Origin: an uncultured Pelagibacteraceae bacterium
GTDB taxonomy: Bacteria > Pseudomonadota > Alphaproteobacteria > Pelagibacterales > Pelagibacteraceae
Assembly (NCBI GenBank): GCA_902572515.1
Contig: CACGGJ010000005.1
Location: 1-59,799, forward strand
Direction: 5' to 3'
DNA length: 59,799 nt
Below are positions 42,093 through 50,838 of this stretch, piece after piece. How positions within the stretch are numbered: position 1 is the first letter of the stretch; every line of letters begins with the position of its first letter. The notes beneath the pieces were generated by a model, which saw only the letters and a program-made list of their open reading frames with translations, searched no databases and was not told the origin of the DNA. The translations under genes and the position numbers were made by a program.

Positions 42093-43376
42093 TTATTTTC
42101 TCCTTATTCGTTTTACTACAGATTGAGCGTGTCCAACCAACCCTTCGTAATTTGCAAGTGTTATAACTGATGGTCCAAGACTTTCAATACCCTTTTTTGA
42201 TAAGTTTATGTATGAAATCCTTTTATAAAATTCATTTACACTTATACCGCTTGAATATTTTGCAGAACCATTAGTTGGCAACACATGGTTTGAACCAACA
42301 TTATAATCAGTCATTGCCATCACTGCATATTTTCCTAAACATATTGATCCTGAATTTTTTATTTTTGAAACTAACGATTTATAATTTTTAATATTTAGTT
42401 CTAAATGTTCTGGTGCAATTTTATTTATAACACTAATTATTTTAGCGTCTGAAGAAACATACATAAGAATTCCATTATTAATTAAACTTCTTCTTGCAAC
42501 AGAAGCTCTTGGAATTTCTTTTAATTGTTTAGTAATTTCAATTTTTACTTTATCTAGCAAATCTTTATATTTTGAAATCAAAATACATTGTGCAAGAATA
42601 TCATGTTCAGCTTGTCCAATTAAATCACTTGCAACCCACTCGGGATTTGAGAATTTGTCACAAACGACAGTCACTTCCGAAGGACCTGCGGTCATACCTT
42701 CAATTCCAACAACACCAAAAACTTCTTTTTTTGCAGCCGCAACATAGGCGTTTCCTGGACCAACTATTTTATGAACTTTTTTAATTTTTTTAGTCCCATA
42801 GGATACTGCTGCAATAGCAGAAGGGCCTCCGATAGAATAAATTTCTTTTATTTTGCATTTTTTTGCAGCGTATAATACGGCTGGATTTTGTTTCCCTTTA
42901 TAGCCTGGATTAATCATAACTATTCTCTTAACGCCTGCAACAATTGCAGGAATAGCATTCATCAATACACTTGATGGGTATGAAGCAGTAGAACCAGGAA
43001 CATAAATTGCAACAGACTCTAAAGGCACATATTTATATTCAAGTTTGTTTTTTAATTTATCTGTATAAGAAATATTTTTAAATTTTTGAAGTGAATGAAA
43101 TTTATAAATTCTATTATAAGCCGTATCGATTGCTTTCTTTACTTTTTTATCAAGTGAATTTATAGATTTTTTTATTTGTTTTGTGCTTGGAATGATTATG
43201 TTATTTTGATTGAATCTTTTCTCGTATTTTAATAATGCTTTATCTCCATTTTTTTTAACATCTTTAATTATATTTGTTACAGAAACAGAGTCTGATTGAA
43301 TTTTTTTTTTTCTTTGTAAAAGCAAATTCTCTAATAATTTATCAAAATTTTTACTTTTACTATTTAATATCTTCAT
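42093..43376 (-). CDS. hisD: Histidinol dehydrogenase
   Basis: HisD oxidises histidinol to histidine with NAD and zinc. The 427-residue protein has [15 protein letters not shown] near 126-140, the zinc-site region L-I-G-Q-A-E-H-D near 253-260, I-A-P-E-H-L near 322-327 and a C-terminal [12 protein letters not shown] block near 367-378. Length is normal. It follows the DUF2948 gene by 2 bp, apart from the hisS-hisZ-hisG cluster 1 kb away. Confidence 0.96.
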   Translation of the reverse strand: MKILNSKSKNFDKLLENLLLQRKKKIQSDSVSVTNIIKDVKKNGDKALLKYEKRFNQNNIIIPSTKQIKKSINSLDKKVKKAIDTAYNRIYKFHSLQKFKNISYTDKLKNKLEYKYVPLESVAIYVPGSTASYPSSVLMNAIPAIVAGVKRIVMINPGYKGKQNPAVLYAAKKCKIKEIYSIGGPSAIAAVSYGTKKIKKVHKIVGPGNAYVAAAKKEVFGVVGIEGMTAGPSEVTVVCDKFSNPEWVASDLIGQAEHDILAQCILISKYKDLLDKVKIEITKQLKEIPRASVARRSLINNGILMYVSSDAKIISVINKIAPEHLELNIKNYKSLVSKIKNSGSICLGKYAVMAMTDYNVGSNHVLPTNGSAKYSSGISVNEFYKRISYINLSKKGIESLGPSVITLANYEGLVGHAQSVVKRIRRK

Positions 43377-43378
43377 AA

Positions 43379-43771
43379 CTATTTAATCTCACTTTGATCC
43401 TCTAATCTTGCTTCAATAGTTTCTGTAGTTAAAGCAATATGCGCATTGTTATTAAAAATAAGATTTATTTCATAAACATCATTATTTTTCAAATAATCTA
43501 TACCTATTAGTTCTAAAACTATTTTTTGATTTGATTGATCTATGTTCTTTGATCTTACTTTATCAACAAAATCAAACCTACAAATGCTATTGATTTTTTT
43601 ATCTTCCTGATCACTTTCAACCTTGGTTCTTTCGATTGACAATAAAAAAACCTTATTGGATGCGAGATATTTTATATCTGCGATTTTAACCTTAGCCCCT
43701 GAACTACAAGCTGAAATCATTTGTAAACCTTCTTGGTCGCTTGCTATTATTTTTGCTAAATATTTATTCAC
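43379..43771 (-). CDS. DUF2948 family protein
   Basis: The 130-residue protein starts with L-A-K-I-I-A-S-D-Q-E-G-L-Q-M-I-S-A and contains I-C-R-F-D-F-V-D-K-V and a C-terminal I-A-L-T-T-E-T-I-E-A-R-L-E-D-Q-S, the pattern of DUF2948. The family is alphaproteobacterial and typically lies between murA and hisD, exactly as here. No function is known. It overlaps the murA stop by 1 bp. Confidence 0.85.
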   Translation of the reverse strand: MNKYLAKIIASDQEGLQMISACSSGAKVKIADIKYLASNKVFLLSIERTKVESDQEDKKINSICRFDFVDKVRSKNIDQSNQKIVLELIGIDYLKNNDVYEINLIFNNNAHIALTTETIEARLEDQSEIK

Positions 43772-45030
43772 TATTTTAATCTTTTAATTTTAACACCTAT
43801 TTTTTTTAATTTATTTTCTATTTTTTCATAACCTCTATCTAAGTGATAAATTCTGTTAATATATGATTTACCAGTAGAAACTACAGCTGCTAGAACCAAA
43901 GCAACAGAAGCTCTTAGATCACTAGACATTAATTCGGCACCAATGAATTTAGTATTTCCTTCTATTGAAGCGGTATTATTTTTTATATTTATTTTTGCTC
44001 CTAATCTTTGCAATTCTGCAACATGCATAAATCTATTTTCAAAAATACTTTCAGTTATTGAACTTTTGCCAACTGCTTTGCACATCAAAACCATCAATTG
44101 TGCTTGAAGGTCTGTAGGAATGCCTGGAAACTCTTTAGTTTTAATACTTTTTATTGATTTTATTTTTTCAGGTCCTTTAATTAAGATTTTATTTTCACTA
44201 GTTTTAATTTTCGCACCAACTTTTTTTAGTAATTTTATTTCTGTACCAATAATTTTAGGATTTAAATTATTTATTTGTAAATTACCTTTTGCAAGTGTTG
44301 CAGCTACACAAAATGTGCCCGCTTCTATTCTATCAGCCATTACAGAATATTCAGTTTCATGTAAAGAATTTACACCTATGATTTTACAAACTCTTCTTTT
44401 CCATTTTATTTTCGCTCCAGCTTTATTTAAAAAATTTGTAAGATCTTTAATCTCAGGTTCTATTGCACAATTTTTTAAAACTGTTTTTCCTTTTGCTAAA
44501 CATGCTGCTATTATAGAATTTTCGGTTGCCCCAACACTTATCTTCGGAAAATTTATAGTTGTTCCACTAAGTTTTCCTTTTGATTTTGCAAGAATATATC
44601 CATCTTTTAATTCATATTTCATACCAAGTTTTTTTAATGCAGCTAGATGGTAATTAACTGGTCTAGCACCAATTAAACATCCGCCAGGTAAAGATATTTT
44701 AGATTTATTGTATTTTGAAATAAGCGGACCTAAAACTAAAATAGACCCACGCATTGTTTTGACTAAAGAATAACTAGCAAAAGTTTTCATATTTTTTTTA
44801 TTTATAATTTTTGCTGTTTTTTTATCTCTTGATAAAATTATTTTAGAACCAAGAGACTTTAATAAATTTAACATTGTATTAATGTCTCTAACTCTTGGTA
44901 AATTTTTGATAACCACAGGTTTATCAAATAATAATGTTGCAGCTAATATTGGTAGGGATGCATTCTTCGAACCTGAAATTGAAACATTACCTTTGATTTT
45001 ACAAGGGCCATTAATCAGAAATTTATCCAT
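43771..45030 (-). CDS. murA: UDP-N-acetylglucosamine 1-carboxyvinyltransferase
   Basis: MurA commits UDP-GlcNAc to peptidoglycan synthesis using phosphoenolpyruvate. The 419-residue protein has the substrate-binding GSKNASLPILAA with Lys22 and Asn23, and the catalytic loop LPGGCLIGARPV with Cys118 at the fosfomycin-sensitive position. A D-R-I-E-A-G-T-F block near 232-239 and F-P-G-I-P-T-D-L-Q-A-Q near 304-314 complete the family pattern. It is in the order dcd-murA-DUF2948-hisD and starts 3 bp after dcd. Confidence 0.97.
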   Translation of the reverse strand: MDKFLINGPCKIKGNVSISGSKNASLPILAATLLFDKPVVIKNLPRVRDINTMLNLLKSLGSKIILSRDKKTAKIINKKNMKTFASYSLVKTMRGSILVLGPLISKYNKSKISLPGGCLIGARPVNYHLAALKKLGMKYELKDGYILAKSKGKLSGTTINFPKISVGATENSIIAACLAKGKTVLKNCAIEPEIKDLTNFLNKAGAKIKWKRRVCKIIGVNSLHETEYSVMADRIEAGTFCVAATLAKGNLQINNLNPKIIGTEIKLLKKVGAKIKTSENKILIKGPEKIKSIKSIKTKEFPGIPTDLQAQLMVLMCKAVGKSSITESIFENRFMHVAELQRLGAKINIKNNTASIEGNTKFIGAELMSSDLRASVALVLAAVVSTGKSYINRIYHLDRGYEKIENKLKKIGVKIKRLK

Positions 45031-45033
45031 AAA

Positions 45034-45594
45034 TTACTTTTTAATCTTAGCAACTTGAATTGTGGTTTGACCCTGATATTTTCCGTTCTTTGATTTATAA
45101 GTTGTTTCTGGCTGAGTATCTGATTTGAAAAATAAAAATTGTGCTATTCCCTCGTTTGAATAAATTTTTGCTGGGTTAGGTGTTGTATTACTTAGCTCAA
45201 TTACAATATTACCCTCAAATTCATTTTCAATTGGAGTAACATTGCAAATAATTCCTGTCCTTGCATAAGTGCTTTTTCCAACACAAATACATAAAACATC
45301 TTTTGGTATTCTAAAATATTCTACTGTTTTAGCTAATACGAATGAATTTGGTGGTATAATACAGTGTGGTCCTTTTCGTTCTATAAAGTTATCATCAGAA
45401 AAATTCTTTGGATCAACCAAAGAACTATTTACATTAGTAAATATTCTATATTCATCGGAGATTCTTACATCATATCCCATACTACTTAATCCATAAGAAA
45501 TTTTACCTTCAGAAACTTGATGATCCAAAAATGGCTCTATCATATTGTGCTCTTTGCACATTTTTTTTATCCAAGAATCAGGTTGAATTGACAT
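45034..45594 (-). CDS. dcd: dCTP deaminase
   Basis: Dcd converts dCTP to dUTP, the precursor of dTMP. The 186-residue protein has [10 protein letters not shown] near 35-44, F-V-L-A-K-T-V-E-Y near 85-93, and the active-site region G-K-S-T-Y-A-R-T-G near 106-114, with an E-G-N-I-V-I-E-L-S block that carries the catalytic glutamate. The C-terminal Y-Q-G-Q-T-T-I-Q is typical. Its start codon overlaps the stop of the small upstream gene (TAATG). Confidence 0.95.
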   Translation of the reverse strand: MSIQPDSWIKKMCKEHNMIEPFLDHQVSEGKISYGLSSMGYDVRISDEYRIFTNVNSSLVDPKNFSDDNFIERKGPHCIIPPNSFVLAKTVEYFRIPKDVLCICVGKSTYARTGIICNVTPIENEFEGNIVIELSNTTPNPAKIYSNEGIAQFLFFKSDTQPETTYKSKNGKYQGQTTIQVAKIKK

Positions 45595-45695
45595 TATTTG
45601 TTTTTCTTTTTATTTTTTTTTTGGAAAATTTTTCTTTTCTTCAAATTTTTTCTAAGCGCCAAGCTTAAACGCTCATTTTTTTCTTTTGAACTCAT
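45594..45695 (-). CDS. Small basic protein, 33 residues
   Basis: An ATG at 45695 opens a 33-codon frame ending in a TAA that overlaps the dcd ATG (TAATG), while its own ATG overlaps the TGA of the upstream small gene (ATGA). The product begins [20 protein letters not shown] and continues almost entirely with Lys, Asn and Arg. The A-L-R-x-N-L-K-K-R-K core resembles a short basic protein found next to murA in other Alphaproteobacteria (recalled pattern, not searched). The tight coupling on both sides argues it is translated. Function unknown; possible nucleic-acid or ribosome binding. Confidence 0.6.
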   Translation of the reverse strand: MSSKEKNERLSLALRKNLKKRKIFQKKNKKKNK

Positions 45696-45892
45696 TCTTT
45701 GTTTGGGTTAGTCAGGAAATCTAAAGAAATTGGTTTATTGGGATCTAGTGCAGGTGCTTTTTCCTCTTCTTTTTTTGGGCCTTCTTTAGCTAAACGTTTG
45801 GCTTTTTTTTCCGCAAGCTTTCTCTCCCTTTTAGCTTGCTTTTCCATAAGCTTATTGCCTTTAGTTGATTTGTAGTCGTAATGAATTCCCAT
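45692..45892 (-). CDS. Small charged protein, 66 residues
   Basis: The product is mostly a K/E/R-rich helix (about 16-48) followed by A-L-D-P-N-K-P-I-S-L-D-F-L. It looks like a short DUF-type protein of Alphaproteobacteria but I do not recognise a named family. The ATG at 45892 has an AGGAAA Shine-Dalgarno five nt upstream; an inner ATG at 45847 (MEKQAKRERK) is possible. It is the first gene of the run into the 33-residue gene, dcd and murA. Confidence 0.6.
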   Translation of the reverse strand: MGIHYDYKSTKGNKLMEKQAKRERKLAEKKAKRLAKEGPKKEEEKAPALDPNKPISLDFLTNPNKE

Positions 45893-45947
45893 AACATTTT
45901 CCTAAAATAGATATAAATCATATTCATCAAAAAATTAAGGCAATAAT

Positions 45948-45977
45948 TTGAAAAAAATGCTTTATTATCAATAAAAT
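45948..45977 (+). promoter_or_regulatory. Candidate promoter of tRNA-Thr
   Basis: TTGAAA at 45948-45953 and TAAAAT at 45972-45977, spaced by 18 bp, lie just before tRNA-Thr and would start transcription about 9 nt upstream of it. Both boxes match the sigma-70 consensus well (5 of 6 each counting TATAAT). Confidence 0.45.
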
Positions 45978-45992
45978 ACAATTTGTCTCTTA

Positions 45993-46066
45993 GCTCCTGT
46001 AGTTAAATGGTATAACAAGTCATTGGTAATGACTAGTTCCCTGGTCAGTACAGGGTGGGAGCACCA
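45993..46066 (+). tRNA. tRNA-Thr (GGT), unusual T-loop
   Basis: A 74-nt cloverleaf: acceptor GCTCCTG with TGGGAGC (two wobble pairs), D-loop with GG, anticodon stem AGTCA/TGACT around loop TTGGTAA (anticodon GGT), T-stem CCCTG/CAGGG and encoded CCA. The T-loop reads GTCAGTA where TTCRANN is nearly universal, so positions 54 and 58, which normally form the T-A reverse-Hoogsteen pair, are both G. The gene ends 1 bp before the convergent TVP38-type gene stop. Confidence 0.85.
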
Positions 46067-46789
46067 CTAATTTTTATAAAAAAACTTTCTCAAAAATATT
46101 GTAATCAGAATTAAAATAAAGAAAGCTGTAATAGGAACATATATATCAGGTGAAAATATTATATCAGTTATTCCTGGTACTTCAGTATTTTGGTCTATAA
46201 TTTTTTCTAATCCACTACCAATAGAAACTGCTAAAAAAATTTGAGGAATTATTCCAATCAATGTAGCAAAGAAAAAATTTATAACCTTAACATTAAATAA
46301 GGTTGGTAAGATACAACTCAGCTGCCAAGGTATACCACCTATAAAACGATAAATTAATAAATAAATAAATTCAGATTTTTTAAATCTTATTTCCAAGTTT
46401 TGGAACTTATTTAAAAACTTTTCTCTAATAAGCTGTTTTAAAAAATAATTTCCAAAAATATATAAAAAAGTAGCACCAATACTCAAGCCTAAAACAACAA
46501 CAAATGTACCTATCCATTTTCCAAATATAAAACCTCCCATTAAAGCAACTGGAGATCCAAATCCTAAAAAAGGGAAAACCCAAAGAATAGTTAATGCTAA
46601 AAAAATAATAGAAATTAAAAATAAGTTAGATTTTTTAAGTTCAAATAAATAAGATTGGTTATCTCTTAGAAAATCATAGGATGTGATTTCTGAAAGACTA
46701 AATTTTGAAAAAAAGAAATACAAAAATACACAAATAATTAACAGATAAGATAACCCAATAAATATTTTAATTTTTTTTGTATTTTCCAT
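46067..46789 (-). CDS. TVP38/TMEM64 family membrane protein
   Basis: A 240-residue inner membrane protein with about six hydrophobic helices. The family centre is visible as G-F-G-S-P-V-A-L-M-G-G-F-I-F-G near 76-90 and Y-R-F-I-G-G-I-P-W-Q-L near 146-156, with the proline-rich re-entrant loops typical of the DedA/VTT superfamily. Such proteins are implicated in lipid scrambling or membrane homeostasis; substrate is unknown. Monocistronic; tRNA-Thr converges and rpmH is divergent (97 bp between starts). Confidence 0.88.
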   Translation of the reverse strand: MENTKKIKIFIGLSYLLIICVFLYFFFSKFSLSEITSYDFLRDNQSYLFELKKSNLFLISIIFLALTILWVFPFLGFGSPVALMGGFIFGKWIGTFVVVLGLSIGATFLYIFGNYFLKQLIREKFLNKFQNLEIRFKKSEFIYLLIYRFIGGIPWQLSCILPTLFNVKVINFFFATLIGIIPQIFLAVSIGSGLEKIIDQNTEVPGITDIIFSPDIYVPITAFFILILITIFLRKFFYKN

Positions 46790-46821
46790 GATTCTTCTTA
46801 TTTTAATGCTTAATCTTCTAT

Positions 46822-46849
46822 TTGCTATTTTAATTATTACTAATATAAA
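46822..46849 (+). promoter_or_regulatory. Candidate promoter of rpmH operon
   Basis: TTGCTA at 46822-46827 and TATAAA at 46844-46849 with 16 bp between them precede rpmH by about 40 bp. The boxes are moderate and the region AT-rich, so confidence is limited. Confidence 0.35.
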
Positions 46850-46886
46850 GGTGCAAAAATTATAAAAAACTATATCAAATCTAATT

Positions 46887-47027
46887 ATGAAAAGAACCTA
46901 TCAACCCTCAAATAAAAAAAGAGCTCGAAAACACGGATTTCGTTCAAAAATGAAAACTAAAGGTGGTAAAAAGCTTTTAGCTAGAAGAAGAGCAAGAGGA
47001 AGAAAATCACTAACTGTTTCTGTATAG
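46887..47027 (+). CDS. rpmH: 50S ribosomal protein L34
   Basis: The 46-residue product begins [18 protein letters not shown] and ends with [10 protein letters not shown], the signature of L34. It is the first gene of the classical rpmH-rnpA-yidD-yidC order and rnpA begins 4 bp after it. Confidence 0.97.
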   Translation: MKRTYQPSNKKRARKHGFRSKMKTKGGKKLLARRRARGRKSLTVSV

Positions 47028-47031
47028 AATA

Positions 47032-47373
47032 ATGAAAAGCAAAATACTTGCTCTTTCAAAAAACGAAGAATTTAAAAATTTACTTAAACAAAAAAAGATT
47101 ACCAATAAGTACGTAAGTATTTTTTTTGGAAAATTACTAAATAAAGATAAAAAAAGATTAAATATCAGTTTTGTAACTAAAAAAAAAATTGGTAATGCAG
47201 TGAAGAGAAATAAAATTAAAAGAAGATTAAGAAACATTATGAATGAAGCTGTTAAAAAAATAGAGATAAACTTTGATTATTCATTTCTTGTTATAGCTAA
47301 GTCTTCTATGCTAAATAATGAATACAAAATTATAAAAGAAACTCTTTTTCAGGATTTTGCAAAAATAAAATAA
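47032..47373 (+). CDS. rnpA: Ribonuclease P protein component
   Basis: RnpA assists the catalytic RNA of RNase P in 5' tRNA processing. The 113-residue basic protein has a central [21 protein letters not shown] motif near 44-64, the family's RNA-binding helix. Overlaps yidD by 1 bp. tRNA genes embedded in mRNAs in this window (tRNA-Phe, tRNA-His) would be its substrates. Confidence 0.95.
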   Translation: MKSKILALSKNEEFKNLLKQKKITNKYVSIFFGKLLNKDKKRLNISFVTKKKIGNAVKRNKIKRRLRNIMNEAVKKIEINFDYSFLVIAKSSMLNNEYKIIKETLFQDFAKIK

Positions 47374-47624
47374 TGAATATATTTACTTTAATTTTAATCA
47401 AATTTATCAAAGCCTATAAATATTTGATCAGTCCATTATTGGGTCATTCGTGTAGATATTTACCAACATGTTCTGAATACACCATAGATGCTTTAAAAGA
47501 ATACGGTTTTTTTAAAGGTTTATTAATTAGTATAAAAAGAATTTTATCCTGCCATCCAATAAAATTTTTAGGGGGTGGAGAAGGGTTTGATCCAGTTAAA
47601 AAAGAAATGAAGGATAATAAATAA
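47373..47624 (+). CDS. yidD: Membrane protein insertion efficiency factor YidD
   Basis: The 83-residue protein has the family block [22 protein letters not shown] near 16-37, with the conserved cysteines, and an N-terminal amphipathic helix. YidD supports YidC-dependent insertion at the inner membrane. The operon link with yidC (1-bp overlap) fits. Confidence 0.95.
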   Translation: MNIFTLILIKFIKAYKYLISPLLGHSCRYLPTCSEYTIDALKEYGFFKGLLISIKRILSCHPIKFLGGGEGFDPVKKEMKDNK

Positions 47625-49303
47625 TGGAAACTAGAAATATAATTGCTGCCATAAGTTTATCAGCTGCTGTAATTATATTATACTCGCTATTTTTTGCACC
47701 ACCTCCTGTAACAAAAGAAAATTTAACTGAAAAAACTAAGACTGAACAGAATTCAGATGCACCTAGTCTTGATCAAAAAGAAAATGTAACCGAAATTTCA
47801 CGAGAAGAAGCGTTAAAACAAAGTGAAAGAATTCAATTTGAAAACCAAAGTATTGTTGGATCTATTTCATTAAAAGGGGCCGCAATAGACGATCTAACTT
47901 TCAAAGAATATAATGTTAGTTTAGAAAGCGATGAAAAAGTAAAATTTCTTGCACCACGAAGCTCTAAAGAAGGCTATATAATAGAAAGTGGTTTTATAAC
48001 TACTGATAAAAATATCGATATTCCAAATGCAGATTCAATTTGGTCGGTTTCTGGAAATAAAAAATTAACTGATCAATCTCCTATAAAACTAAGCTGGACA
48101 AATGATCAAGGCATCACTTTTGAAAAAGAAATTACATTAGATGATATGTTTTTATTCACAATAAAACAAAGAGTTATAAATTCGACTAATAAAAACTATG
48201 ACTTCTATTCTTATGGACAAATTATAAGAAATCAAATCCCGGAAGGTTTAACTGATTTTTACATTCTTCATGAAGGTCCAATCGCTACATTAGACGAAGA
48301 ATTAATTGAGGAAGATTATGACGATATTGAAGAGAAAAAATTCTCAAGAACTGCTCAAAAAGGATGGTTAGGTCTAGGAGATAAATATTACATATCAACT
48401 CTAATTCCACCAAGAGAAAAAGAATTTAAAACTACGATGGATTACAAAAACAAGTACAGAATAAACTTTGTTACAACAGAACCATTAGAGTTAATTGGAA
48501 ACTCTTCTATAGAAGAAAACTTGCAGGTAATAGTAGCTGCAAAAAGAGTTGACGTAATTGATGGGTACGCAGAAACATTAAAAATTGATAAATTTGATCT
48601 TACGATTGATTGGGGATTCTTATACTTTTTAACACGTCCTTTGTTTACTGCTTTAGAATATTTCTTTAAAATATTTGGTAATTATGGTTTAGCAATTATT
48701 GCTGTTACCGTTTGTATTCGTGTAGCATTTTTTCCACTTGCTAATTTTTCATTCAGAAGCATGGCTAAAATGAAAGCTCTTCAGCCTGAAATGGCAAGAC
48801 TTAAGGAAGTACACAAAGATGACAAGATGAAGTTGCAACAAGCAATGATGGCTCTTTACAAGAAGGAAAAAGTAAATCCCATGTCTGGATGTTTGCCAAT
48901 TCTGATTCAAATACCTGTATTTTTTGCTTTGTATAAAGTTTTATTTGTAACGATAGAAATGCGTCATATGCCTTTTTATGGTTGGATCCAAGATTTAAGT
49001 GCTAAGGATCCTACTTCTATATTTAATTTATTTGGATTGTTTCCTTATGACGTGCCTTCTTTCCTTGTAATTGGAGCATGGCCAGTTGCTATGGGGGTAT
49101 CAATGTGGGTGCAACAAAAGTTAAATCCCGCTCCAACAGATCCAATGCAAGCAAAAATATTTATGTTCTTCCCTTTATTTTTAACAGTAATTCTTGCACC
49201 ATTCCCAAGTGGGCTAGTAATTTATTGGACAGTTAATAACATTTTAACAATGGCTCAGCAGGTTGTAATAATGAAACGTACAACAGTTAAAACTGTAACC
49301 TAA
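47624..49303 (+). CDS. yidC: Membrane protein insertase YidC
   Basis: YidC inserts and folds inner membrane proteins, alone or with SecYEG. The 559-residue protein has an N-terminal anchor helix (about 7-26), a large periplasmic beta domain (about 65-320) and the C-terminal insertase core with five membrane helices, including F-R-S-M-A-K-M-K-A-L-Q-P-E-M near 378-391 and the M-S-G-C-L-P-I-L-I-Q-I-P-V segment near 422-434. engB, which often follows yidC, is missing; argB comes directly after 14 bp. Confidence 0.96.
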   Translation: METRNIIAAISLSAAVIILYSLFFAPPPVTKENLTEKTKTEQNSDAPSLDQKENVTEISREEALKQSERIQFENQSIVGSISLKGAAIDDLTFKEYNVSLESDEKVKFLAPRSSKEGYIIESGFITTDKNIDIPNADSIWSVSGNKKLTDQSPIKLSWTNDQGITFEKEITLDDMFLFTIKQRVINSTNKNYDFYSYGQIIRNQIPEGLTDFYILHEGPIATLDEELIEEDYDDIEEKKFSRTAQKGWLGLGDKYYISTLIPPREKEFKTTMDYKNKYRINFVTTEPLELIGNSSIEENLQVIVAAKRVDVIDGYAETLKIDKFDLTIDWGFLYFLTRPLFTALEYFFKIFGNYGLAIIAVTVCIRVAFFPLANFSFRSMAKMKALQPEMARLKEVHKDDKMKLQQAMMALYKKEKVNPMSGCLPILIQIPVFFALYKVLFVTIEMRHMPFYGWIQDLSAKDPTSIFNLFGLFPYDVPSFLVIGAWPVAMGVSMWVQQKLNPAPTDPMQAKIFMFFPLFLTVILAPFPSGLVIYWTVNNILTMAQQVVIMKRTTVKTVT

Positions 49304-49317
49304 TTAAAAAATAATAA

Positions 49318-50166
49318 ATGGACCTTGAAAAGATATTACCTAAAGATGGGCCACCAATTAATGAAGTAACTAAATATATTGAAAAGTATAAAAATGATTT
49401 AATAGTAATTAAATACGGTGGAAATGTTTTAATTGATAGAAACGTATTTAATAATTTTATAACTGATCTCAATGTTTTAAATAAATTAGGCCTTGCAACT
49501 GTGGTCATTCATGGTGGTGGACCTAGAATTAAAAGAGAGCTAGAAAAATCAAATATTCAATCAAAATTTATAAGAGGACTAAGAGTAACTGACAAAAATA
49601 TAATTGATATTGTTGAATCTGTTTTAATTGATTTTAATAATGACATTGTTAATTCTTTAAAAGACAAAGGCACAGAGGCAATCTCTATTCACACAAAAAA
49701 CAATAATGCTATAAAAACTATTCCAGAAGAAGAAGAGCTAGGATTTGTAGGAATACCAAATGAGATTAATAATGAACAAATATTAAATATAATTAATCAA
49801 AATAAAATTCCTATAATTTCTCCATTAGGATTAGGTAAAGAAAACCAAACATATAATATTAATGGAGATACAGCTGCGATGGCTATAGCAAAATCTTTAA
49901 AATCTAGAAGACTATTGTTAATGACGAATGTTGATGGTGTTTTAGATAAAAATAAAAAATTAATAGAGGAAATTTCATCATCTGAGGTTCTTGAAATGAT
50001 TAAAGATGAAACTATTACAGAAGGTATGATACCTAAAATAAACGCATGCTTAGACGCCGTAAATAATGGTGTAACAGCAGTTGGTATAATCAATGGCACG
50101 AAGCCACATTCGTGTTTATGGGAAATATTCTCTGATAAGGGCTCTGGGACCCTAATAAGACAATGA
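49318..50166 (+). CDS. argB: Acetylglutamate kinase
   Basis: ArgB phosphorylates N-acetylglutamate in arginine synthesis. The 282-residue protein has I-K-Y-G-G-N near 32-37, V-I-H-G-G-G-P-R near 62-69, G-L-R-V-T near 90-94, N-I-N-G-D-T-A-A-M-A near 179-188 and a final G-S-G-T-L-I. The N-terminal helix suggests the arginine-regulated hexameric type. Its stop overlaps the start of the HAD gene by 4 bp. Confidence 0.95.
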   Translation: MDLEKILPKDGPPINEVTKYIEKYKNDLIVIKYGGNVLIDRNVFNNFITDLNVLNKLGLATVVIHGGGPRIKRELEKSNIQSKFIRGLRVTDKNIIDIVESVLIDFNNDIVNSLKDKGTEAISIHTKNNNAIKTIPEEEELGFVGIPNEINNEQILNIINQNKIPIISPLGLGKENQTYNINGDTAAMAIAKSLKSRRLLLMTNVDGVLDKNKKLIEEISSSEVLEMIKDETITEGMIPKINACLDAVNNGVTAVGIINGTKPHSCLWEIFSDKGSGTLIRQ

Positions 50167-50834
50167 AAGAATTAAAGAATATCAAAAACATATTATTTGA
50201 TTGTGATGGGGTACTCTATAGTGATCTTGAAGGAGTATTTGGTCAAGTAAGTAAAAAAATGACTCAATATATTTCGAATAAATTAAATGTAGATTTAAAA
50301 GAGGCAAAAGAATTACAAACAAATTATTTTCATAAATATAACACTAGTCTTAATGGTTTAATGATACATCACGATATACCTCCAAGAGAATTTTTAGACT
50401 ATGTGCATGATATTAATTTAGATTTTTTAGAAAAAGATACTGCTTTAAGGAATGAGCTTGAAAATATTGATCTAAACAAATTTGTGTTTACAAATGGTAG
50501 TAAAGAACATGTTAAAAATATTACTACTCACTTAGGAATTGATGATCAATTTGACGGTGTATTTGACATTGTTGATGCTGAGTACAGTCCAAAACCTGAG
50601 GCAAAAGCATTTGATCTGATGGTCAAAAAATTTCAAATTGATCCAACAGAAACACTTTACATTGAAGATATTGCAAAAAATTTATCAATTGGAAAAGAAA
50701 GAGGAGCAAAAACAGTTTGGTTAATCAATGACGAATACTGGGGGAAAAAAGAGTCTGATGAAGAGTATATTGATTACAAAATAGAAAATCTTTCTTTATT
50801 TTTAAAAGAAATAAGGTTATTAAAAAACTCATAA
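50163..50834 (+). CDS. HAD hydrolase, pyrimidine 5'-nucleotidase type
   Basis: The 223-residue protein starts with the HAD motif I D-C-D-G-V-L near 14-19, has motif II FTNGS near 109-113, and motif III around S-P-K-P-E near 142-146 with Y-I-E-D near 162-165. The mix of motifs and the small helical cap match the SDT1/YjjG-type pyrimidine 5'-nucleotidases, which dephosphorylate UMP or CMP; the exact substrate is unproven. Located between argB and dapD in a tightly packed operon. Confidence 0.85.
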   Translation: MKELKNIKNILFDCDGVLYSDLEGVFGQVSKKMTQYISNKLNVDLKEAKELQTNYFHKYNTSLNGLMIHHDIPPREFLDYVHDINLDFLEKDTALRNELENIDLNKFVFTNGSKEHVKNITTHLGIDDQFDGVFDIVDAEYSPKPEAKAFDLMVKKFQIDPTETLYIEDIAKNLSIGKERGAKTVWLINDEYWGKKESDEEYIDYKIENLSLFLKEIRLLKNS

Positions 50835-50838
50835 AATT

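Noticed and set aside
44120..44653. 177-codon open frame antisense to murA
   Set aside because: It lies wholly inside murA, which has all family motifs; the product is hydrophobic low-complexity of the kind produced by reverse reading of Lys/Asn-rich codons.
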